DNA from: Rhodoferax sp.
GTDB lineage: Bacteria > Pseudomonadota > Gammaproteobacteria > Burkholderiales > Burkholderiaceae_C
NCBI RefSeq assembly: GCF_030697375.1
Contig: NZ_JAUYQD010000080.1
Location: forward strand, 30,141-94,140
DNA length: 64,000 bases
Reading direction: 5' to 3'
Below, one piece after another: positions 58,911 through 64,000 of the stretch. Made by a program: the position numbers and the translations under genes. A model generated the notes under the pieces. That model was not told the DNA's origin. It did not search any database and was given only the letters and a program-made list of their open reading frames with translations. The stretch's first letter is position 1, and each line of letters begins with the position of its first letter.

Positions 58911-60305
58911 ATGAACGATTTAGCTGCCCCGATCACTGACGAATTGCTGCGCCGATATGACGTGTCCGGTCCACGGTACACCTCCTATCCCACTGCAGAT
59001 CGGTTTGTGGAGGCCTTTGCGGCTGATGACTATGCTTTGGCCTTGACCCTGCGCCGCAGTGGTGCAGCGGCGATGACCTTGCCCTTGTCGCTGTATGTGC
59101 ACATCCCTTTTTGCGAGTCCTTGTGCTACTACTGTGCTTGCAACAAAATTATTACCAAACACCATGACCGTGGAGCAGAGTATCTGCGCTACCTGAGTCG
59201 TGAAGTGGATTTACATACCGCCTTGATCGGTTTGGGGCAAATGGTCAGCCAGCTGCATCTGGGAGGGGGGAGCCCTACTTTTCTGAGCGACGACGAACTG
59301 CGGGAGCTTATGTTTATGCTGCGCCGCAATTTTGTGCTGGCGCCTGGCGGCGAGTACTCCATAGAGATTGACCCTAGAACGGTAGATGCTTCGCGTCTGG
59401 ATACCTTGGCGGAATTGGGATTCAATCGCCTCAGCTTCGGTGTTCAGGATTTTGACCCGGCAGTGCAAAAAGCGGTGCACCGGGTGCAGCCCGTGGAGCA
59501 GGTATTTTCGTTGGTGGAAGCCGCACGTTCACGCGGTTTTGACTCCATCAATGTGGACCTCATTTACGGTCTACCGCAGCAAAGTCCCGAGTCGTTTGAC
59601 CGAACCTTGGCGCAGGTGGTGCAGTTGCGGCCGGATCGCATTGCTTTGTATGCCTATGCCCATTTGCCGGAGCGTTTCAAGCCGCAGCGGCGCATTGCAA
59701 CGGTTGAGTTGCCCAGCGGGGGCGCCAAAATATCGATGCTGTCACGTTCATTGGCCACCTTTATTGGTGCTGGTTATGTGTACGTAGGCATGGACCACTT
59801 CTCACTTCCCTCCGACTCGCTGGCGGTGGCCAAACGGCAGGGCCGCCTGCACCGCAATTTTCAGGGCTATAGCACCCAGCCGGATTGCGATTTGATCGCC
59901 CTGGGAGTGTCTTCTATTGGTCGTATTGGGGCCACCTACAGCCAGAACTCAAAAACGCTGGAGGAATACTACGATTTTCTGGACCAAGGCCAATTTCCGG
60001 TGGTTCGGGGCCTGGCGTTGTCGCGGGACGATTTGGTACGCCGTTCCGTGATCATGGCCTTGATGTGCCATGGGCAGTTGCAATTTGAATCGATTGAGTT
60101 GGCCCATTTGGTCGATTTTCGATCCTATTTCGCCAAAGAAATGGAGTCCTTGCAAGCCTTGGTGGAGCAAGGCATGGTGGTGGTGGACGACAGCAGTATT
60201 CAGGTGACTGCGCAGGGCTGGTTCTTTGTGCGTGCGGTGGCCATGGTGTTTGATCGCCATCTGCAGACGGACCGTACTCGGGCGCAGTTTTCCAAGATCA
60301 TTTAG
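58911..60305 (+). CDS. hemN: Oxygen-independent coproporphyrinogen III dehydrogenase
   Basis: The 464-residue radical SAM enzyme makes protoporphyrinogen IX without oxygen. The start is the ATG at 58911; an upstream in-frame TTG lies inside the FNR box. The cluster motif is YVHIPFCESLCYYCACN (CxxxCxxC plus the following Cys). SGPRYTSYPTADRFVEAF is the family N-terminus, and LHLGGGSPTFLSDDELRE and YSTQPDCDLIALGVSSIGRI follow. Heme supply at low oxygen suits the adjoining cbb3 cluster. Confidence 0.96.
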   Translation: MNDLAAPITDELLRRYDVSGPRYTSYPTADRFVEAFAADDYALALTLRRSGAAAMTLPLSLYVHIPFCESLCYYCACNKIITKHHDRGAEYLRYLSREVDLHTALIGLGQMVSQLHLGGGSPTFLSDDELRELMFMLRRNFVLAPGGEYSIEIDPRTVDASRLDTLAELGFNRLSFGVQDFDPAVQKAVHRVQPVEQVFSLVEAARSRGFDSINVDLIYGLPQQSPESFDRTLAQVVQLRPDRIALYAYAHLPERFKPQRRIATVELPSGGAKISMLSRSLATFIGAGYVYVGMDHFSLPSDSLAVAKRQGRLHRNFQGYSTQPDCDLIALGVSSIGRIGATYSQNSKTLEEYYDFLDQGQFPVVRGLALSRDDLVRRSVIMALMCHGQLQFESIELAHLVDFRSYFAKEMESLQALVEQGMVVVDDSSIQVTAQGWFFVRAVAMVFDRHLQTDRTRAQFSKII

Positions 60306-60314
60306 CATCGGCCG

Positions 60315-61004
60315 ATGCAATATTCCTTGGCGCTGACTGCGCTTTTGATGGGGCTCGTCGGCGGGCCTCACTGTGTCGCCATGTGTGGCGCGGCTTGTGC
60401 GGGTATCGGACAGGCGGCAGGCACGAACAAAAACGCTGCTTTGTGGTCTTTTCAATTGGGCCGTGTTATCGGCTACGCGGTGCTGGGGGGGCTGGCGGCT
60501 GCATCCTTGCAAGGCTTGGGTTGGCTGACCGTGCAATCGGCGGCGCTGCGGCCCGTGTGGTCTCTGTTTCATGTGGCGGCTCTTTTATTGGGGCTGTTGC
60601 TCTTGTGGCAGGCACGCCAGCCGGTGTGGCTGGAACAGGCGGGGCGGAAGATTTGGAGTTTTGCCCGCTCAGTGGGGGCCCGCTGGGGTGGGGGCGCACC
60701 GCTGGCGCTGGGGACCTTGTGGGCTCTTCTTCCCTGTGGGTTGTTGTATTCCGCGCTGTTGGTTGCCGCCATGGCCGGTAGCCCGTTGGGTGGGGCCATG
60801 GTGATGGCGCTGTTTGCCATCGGCACCAGTGTGACCATGGTGGCTGGGCCTTGGTTGTGGCTGCGTCTGCGGGGGCAGGGGGCCGTGCAGGGCAGTGGTG
60901 CATGGGGCGTGCGCTTGGCTGGTGCAGCCCTGGCCGTCAGTTCAGCTTGGGCCCTGTGGATGGGGCTGGTGCACAACACGGCGCCCTGGTGCGTAGTACC
61001 CTGA
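60315..61004 (+). CDS. Sulfite exporter TauE/SafE-like membrane protein (COG2836)
   Basis: The 229-residue protein has about six helices. It shows GLVGGPHCVAMCGAACAGIG near the N-terminus, FQLGRVIGYAVLGGLAAASL, and LGTLWALLPCGLLYSALLVA. The CxxxC pair and the PCG motif resemble the DsbD/CcdA-type membrane domain. Members often lie near cbb3 genes and have been linked to copper or cytochrome assembly; sulfite export is unproven for this branch. It begins 9 bp after hemN. Confidence 0.82.
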   Translation: MQYSLALTALLMGLVGGPHCVAMCGAACAGIGQAAGTNKNAALWSFQLGRVIGYAVLGGLAAASLQGLGWLTVQSAALRPVWSLFHVAALLLGLLLLWQARQPVWLEQAGRKIWSFARSVGARWGGGAPLALGTLWALLPCGLLYSALLVAAMAGSPLGGAMVMALFAIGTSVTMVAGPWLWLRLRGQGAVQGSGAWGVRLAGAALAVSSAWALWMGLVHNTAPWCVVP

Positions 61005-61040
61005 GCGTACTGCCTCGGCTTGGCTGGGATAATCTGGCTC

Positions 61041-62075
61041 ATGTCTTCTGCTTTGTTAACACCCGCTCTTTCCCCAAGTGCCGCGCCTAATGCGGTCCCC
61101 GCCGATCGCTGGCGGCTCTCCGTGGCCCCGATGATGGATTGGACGGACCGCCATTGCCGTTATTTTCACCGCCTCCTGACGCGCCATGCGCTGCTGTACA
61201 CCGAGATGGTGACGACAGGCGCGTTGGTGCACGGGGATGTCCCCAGGCACCTGCAATTCAATGCGGAAGAACACCCGGTTGCTTTGCAGTTGGGCGGTAG
61301 CGAGCCCGCTGACCTGGCCCACTGCGCACAGCTGGGCGAGCAATGGGGGTATGACGAAATCAACCTCAACTGCGGCTGCCCCAGTGAGCGGGTGCAGCGT
61401 GGCGCCTTTGGCGCCTGTCTGATGGCCGAGCCCCGTTTGGTGGCGGACTGCATCAAGGCCATGGTGGATGTGGTGGATGTGCCGGTCACGGTTAAGCACC
61501 GGATCGGTATTGACACCACGGAGAGTTATGACTTTGTGCGTGATTTTGTGGGTACGGTGGCCGAAGCCGGTTGTTCGACCTTTATCGTGCATGCACGCAA
61601 TGCGTGGCTCAAAGGTTTGAGCCCCAAAGAAAATCGTGAAGTGCCACCCTTGCGTTATGAACTGGTGCACCAACTCAAACGTGAGTTTCCCCATCTGGTC
61701 ATTGCGGTCAATGGCGGCATCACCACGACTGCGCAAGTGACCGATCAGCTGCAGCACCTGGACGGGGTCATGTTAGGCCGCGAGGCCTACCACAACCCCT
61801 GGTGGTTGAGCGAATGGGACGCTGCGTTTTACCAGGCCGAGGAAAACGGCTTGACCCGCGAGGGGGTTGAAGAACAGATGGTGGTCTACATGGAGCGCGA
61901 AGCGGCTGAGCATGGCACTCCCTGGTATTCCATTGCCCGCCACATGCTGGGGCTGCGCCATGGTCAGCCCGGGTCACGAAGGTGGCGGCAGCTGTGGAGC
62001 GACCACCGGCTCAAAGGCCTGCCCGCGCGGGAGGTGTTGGCGTTGTCCCGCAGTCTGACCACGGCCGCCGTCTAG
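61041..62075 (+). CDS. dusA: tRNA-dihydrouridine(20/20a) synthase DusA
   Basis: The 344-residue flavoenzyme reduces uridine 20/20a in the tRNA D-loop. It matches DusA closely: APMMDWTDRHCRYFHRLLTR, LLYTEMVTTGALVHGD, HPVALQLGGSEPADLAHCAQ, YDEINLNCGCPSERVQRGAF (active-site Cys), KHRIGIDTTESYDFV and LSPKENREVPPLRYELVHQL. The ATG at 61041 gives the usual start. It is the last chromosomal gene before the mobile block. Confidence 0.95.
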   Translation: MSSALLTPALSPSAAPNAVPADRWRLSVAPMMDWTDRHCRYFHRLLTRHALLYTEMVTTGALVHGDVPRHLQFNAEEHPVALQLGGSEPADLAHCAQLGEQWGYDEINLNCGCPSERVQRGAFGACLMAEPRLVADCIKAMVDVVDVPVTVKHRIGIDTTESYDFVRDFVGTVAEAGCSTFIVHARNAWLKGLSPKENREVPPLRYELVHQLKREFPHLVIAVNGGITTTAQVTDQLQHLDGVMLGREAYHNPWWLSEWDAAFYQAEENGLTREGVEEQMVVYMEREAAEHGTPWYSIARHMLGLRHGQPGSRRWRQLWSDHRLKGLPAREVLALSRSLTTAAV

Positions 62076-62130
62076 GTGTGCCCAGGTCTTGCCGCCGCCA
62101 GCATGGGTTTGCTTGTTTTTTAAGCCAAAT

Positions 62131-62143
62131 AGGTCTCTAGCCA
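62131..62143 (+). repeat. Dispersed repeat, copy H, left part (interrupted by the IS)
   Basis: AGGTCTCTAGCCA matches the left end of the repeat (AGGCCTCTAGCCC). The match stops about 4 bp before the IS110 subterminal repeat. Confidence 0.6.
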
Positions 62144-62158
62144 CTACAGGGACTTCCC

Positions 62159-62460
62159 CCAAAGGCAAGCGACGGTTCTGTTTTTTCATTGATGACGGTA
62201 TTTCTGGCATTCGCGTGAATTGAAGCTGCGATAAAACGAGGAACAGACTGCACATCTACAGACGGCCTTGTTGCACTGATTTCTCAGTGCGGACCCAGAT
62301 ACGAACCGCTCAGCAGGACTCCATTCGTAGATCGTGGTGTTGCAAACGCAGCGCCACAGGGGGCTAGTCGAGTTTGCCTGTTGCCGGTCTGACCTGTTCA
62401 AAAGCATCTTCTCTTTTACGTCTGCGCAAGAAACAAAACCATCACTTTTTCTGGATGTCT
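62159..62460 (-). other. Non-coding 3' arm of the IS: candidate bridge/seek RNA region
   Basis: There are about 300 bp between the transposase stop and the inverted repeat. For IS1111-type elements the guide RNA that pairs with target and donor DNA is expected on this side. Short inverted stretches such as GCACTGATTTCTCAGTGC (62265-62282) could be stem-loops. A 73-codon frame here (62186-62407, minus) has no recognisable product. RNA function is inference. Confidence 0.45.
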
Positions 62461-63537
62461 TCAGGTCGCAGGCATCGCAGCCTGCGGGACTCCTGGCTTC
62501 ACGCTCTCATGGCGTGCATCAAAGGGTTTGCCCCGCGCAAACACCGCCCACAGAATGCGCGCGTTCTTGTTGGCCAGGGCCACAGCCGCCTTTTGCCAAC
62601 CCGACTTTTCTCGCAACTGATGTGCCCACTGGGAGATTGGGTCGTCATGCCTTTGCGCCGTGCGCAGCGCCGCCTTGGCTCCCTGAATCAACAACATGCG
62701 CAGGTACATATCGCCGCGCTTGGTGATAGAGCCCAAATTATTCTTGCCCCCGCTGGAGTTCTGCTTTGGGGTCAATCCCAGCCAAGCCCCAAACTGCGCC
62801 CCGTTCTTGAACTGCTTGAAGTCGCCTACCGTGGCGATGACTGCCGACGCTGTCACGGGACCCACCCCCAGAAGTTGCGTGGCCGCTTTAGCGTGCTCGT
62901 CTTGCTTGATATGGGCCGCAATGCGTTGGTCACACCACGCGATATGGGCGTCAATCTCGTCCCACTGCGATTGCGCCCGCTCAATCACCAGGCGAGCGAT
63001 GCCAGGGAGCTCATTGCTGGCGTCTTCGATGGCGGCGCTCAAGTTCCCACGCAGCGCGTCAGGGCTTTGGGCAAACACCAGGCCAAACTCGGCCAATAAG
63101 CCACGAATGCGGTTGATGCAGGCGGTGCGCTCAGATTTCAAACCTTCACGCAAGCGGTGCACACACAGCATGCCCTGCTGAGAGAGCGTCTTGATGGCCA
63201 CAAATCGCATCGTGGGGCGCGAGGCGGCCTCGCATATCGCTGCGGCGTCGTTGGCGTCGTTCTTGCCGCCTTTGCCCTGTAGACGGTAAGGGCTCACCAG
63301 ATGGGCGGCAATGATGCGTGCATCAAACCTCAACGCAACCAGTTTGCGTGCCCAGTGGTGGGCGCTGGCGCAAGCTTCCATGGCAATCAGGCAGTGTGCT
63401 GGCAACAGCGCACACCACTGCATGAACTTGTCTCGCTGCAAGGCTTTGTTGGTGACCAGTTTTCCACCCGCATCGACGGCGTGAACCTGGATGACGTTCT
63501 TTGCCAAATCAACGCCAACTCGTGTAATCTCGCTCAT
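62461..63537 (-). CDS. IS110-family transposase
   Basis: The 358-residue protein is an intact DEDD recombinase. The N-terminal RuvC-like domain has VGVDLAKNVIQVHAVDAGGK (Asp), HCLIAMEACASAHHWARKL (Glu) and GKGGKNDANDAAAICEAASR (two Asp). The C-terminal transposase_20 domain has TQLLGVGPVTASAVIATVGD, FGAWLGLTPKQNSSGGKNNL with the candidate catalytic Ser, and ITKRGDMYLRMLLIQGA. No frameshift is seen, so it may be active. Confidence 0.95.
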   Translation of the reverse strand: MSEITRVGVDLAKNVIQVHAVDAGGKLVTNKALQRDKFMQWCALLPAHCLIAMEACASAHHWARKLVALRFDARIIAAHLVSPYRLQGKGGKNDANDAAAICEAASRPTMRFVAIKTLSQQGMLCVHRLREGLKSERTACINRIRGLLAEFGLVFAQSPDALRGNLSAAIEDASNELPGIARLVIERAQSQWDEIDAHIAWCDQRIAAHIKQDEHAKAATQLLGVGPVTASAVIATVGDFKQFKNGAQFGAWLGLTPKQNSSGGKNNLGSITKRGDMYLRMLLIQGAKAALRTAQRHDDPISQWAHQLREKSGWQKAAVALANKNARILWAVFARGKPFDARHESVKPGVPQAAMPAT

Positions 63538-63631
63538 GGGACTTCTCCTTCAAAAAAGGTTTCAGATTGACTTCCAAACCCAATCTTGGCACTTGATGCC
63601 GCTACCTGGAAGTGGGAAGTCCCTTCGTATT

Positions 63632-63648
63632 CGCAGATACTGCGCAGG
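63632..63648 (+). repeat. Dispersed repeat, copy H, right part (interrupted by the IS)
   Basis: CGCAGATACTGCGCAGG matches CGCATAGATACTGCGTAGG of copy A and GTAGACACTGCGCAGG of copy C. The following CAGCTATCA block is missing: the sequence changes to GGGCAATCGCATCTAAATTG, which may be the end of the neighbouring ISAs1-type element. Confidence 0.6.
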
Positions 63649-63658
63649 GCAATCGCAT

Positions 63659-64000
63659 CTAAATTGCCAGCACGCCAAGGTCCAGCACCTTCTGCATATA
63701 AGCCGGGTCCCAACCCGCGCGGCTGCGCTTGTTCTTGATGCCCACCTTCAAGCTCGTTTCCCGCTTGAGCTGGGTGAGCGCTACGCGGCGCATGCACGCC
63801 AGATTTGCTGGCCCCTCATCCTTGCGAACACGGCTGGCATCCTCCCTGAAACTCACGTCCAGCGACCAGTGCAACGCGTTCTCCACCTCCCAGTGGCTGC
63901 GTATCGCATAGGCCATGATGTGTGCCCCAGCACTCAAGGGCAGGCTGCTGATGTAGTAGTGGGTGTCTTCGCTGCTTTTCTCGCCCACCTGGCGCGTGCG
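63659..64000 (-). CDS. ISAs1-family transposase, C-terminal part (cut by window edge)
   Basis: About 113 C-terminal residues are visible and the reading frame is open to the window edge. Family marks are RQVGEKSSEDTHYYISSLPL, AIRSHWEVENALHWSLDVSF, REDASRVRKDEGPANLACMR and VGIKNKRSRAGWDPAYMQKV. The first two stretches carry the end of the DDE domain. The gene ends about 35 bp from the IS110 inverted repeat, so two unrelated IS elements abut. CAGGGCAATCGCATCTA (63645 onward) may be the ISAs1 terminal repeat. Confidence 0.88.
   Translation of the reverse strand, partial: RTRQVGEKSSEDTHYYISSLPLSAGAHIMAYAIRSHWEVENALHWSLDVSFREDASRVRKDEGPANLACMRRVALTQLKRETSLKVGIKNKRSRAGWDPAYMQKVLDLGVLAI

Larger units (their letters stand above)
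62148..63624 (-). mobile_element. IS110-family insertion sequence, IS1111-type
   Basis: The element is bounded by 11-bp inverted repeats AGGGACTTCCC (62148-62158) and GGGAAGTCCCT (63614-63624), giving about 1.48 kb, normal for the IS1111 group, which has subterminal inverted repeats. Within are one intact transposase gene on the minus strand, a short 5' arm (63538-63613) and a long 3' arm (62159-62460). The exact ends may lie a few bases outside the repeats. Both flanks look like halves of the dispersed repeat. Confidence 0.8.

Noticed and set aside
62186..62407. 73-codon Cys-containing frame inside the IS 3' arm
   Set aside because: No family or ribosome site; the arm is normally non-coding in IS1111-type elements.

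Overview
The window looks like the chromosome of a betaproteobacterium of the order Burkholderiales, family Comamonadaceae, probably a Rhodoferax/Polaromonas/Curvibacter relative. This rests on protein style and content: a Bug/TctC periplasmic binding protein, a TIGR04438 small Trp-rich protein, a sigma/DUF3619/DUF3106 block, a cbb3 oxidase cluster with FNR boxes, and a dispersed repeat of about 50 bp (GGCCTCTAGCCCCCG...GTGCGCAAGCAGCTATCAAAT..ATAGCA) that I recall from that family. The genus is inference; no rRNA gene is present.

Layout. 1-5931: cell-wall lytic transglycosylase (cut by the window edge), gloB, a YafS-like methyltransferase, rnhA, and a moaA-mobA-moeA molybdenum cofactor operon. 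6029-11565: a TonB receptor, a periplasmic binding protein, a hybrid histidine kinase and a LuxR-type response regulator, probably one outer-membrane-to-transcription sensing unit of unknown ligand. 11611-16832: a lipoprotein, the proton-pumping pyrophosphatase hppA divergent from soluble ppa, a lipase-like hydrolase and a lone cheW. 16858-23606: GNAT-like protein, nadE-glnB, LOG protein, dgkA, and an RDD/DUF3106/DUF3619/ECF-sigma block. 23887-29979: branched-chain amino acid genes ilvI-ilvH-ilvC and leuA, with pssA between. 30126-36306: PBP7-like endopeptidase, IclR regulator, the two N-degron aminoacyl transferases aat and bpt, tRNA-Pro and tRNA-Arg, a murI remnant, fumarase and YqhA. 36461-43620: acs, a c-type cytochrome, lgt, and a TctC/enoyl-CoA hydratase/malonyl-CoA synthetase operon. 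43701-49494: a FIST protein, a large hybrid kinase and an HD-GYP regulator, resembling NosP/NahK nitric-oxide signalling. 50017-60305: a microaerobic module (usp, ccoI-ccoS, ccoNOQP, ccoG, ccoH, fnr, hemN) marked by three perfect FNR boxes. 60315-62075: a COG2836 membrane protein and dusA. 62131-64000: an IS110-family (IS1111-type) element next to a cut ISAs1-family element.

The most unusual structure is the dispersed repeat. I find six clear copies, one divergent copy and one disrupted copy. Three lie inside intact genes (GNAT-like protein, nadE, enoyl-CoA hydratase) and are read in frame, apparently as linkers or loops. One lies inside the murI remnant. The eighth copy seems to be split by the IS110 element, so this repeat may be that element's target. 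The 3' non-coding arm of the IS is a candidate bridge/seek RNA locus.

No CRISPR array, prophage, rRNA operon or replication origin was seen. Long ORFs antisense to hppA, acs, matB and the kinases are codon-bias shadows and were left out. No computed alignments or searches were available; family names come from reading motifs.
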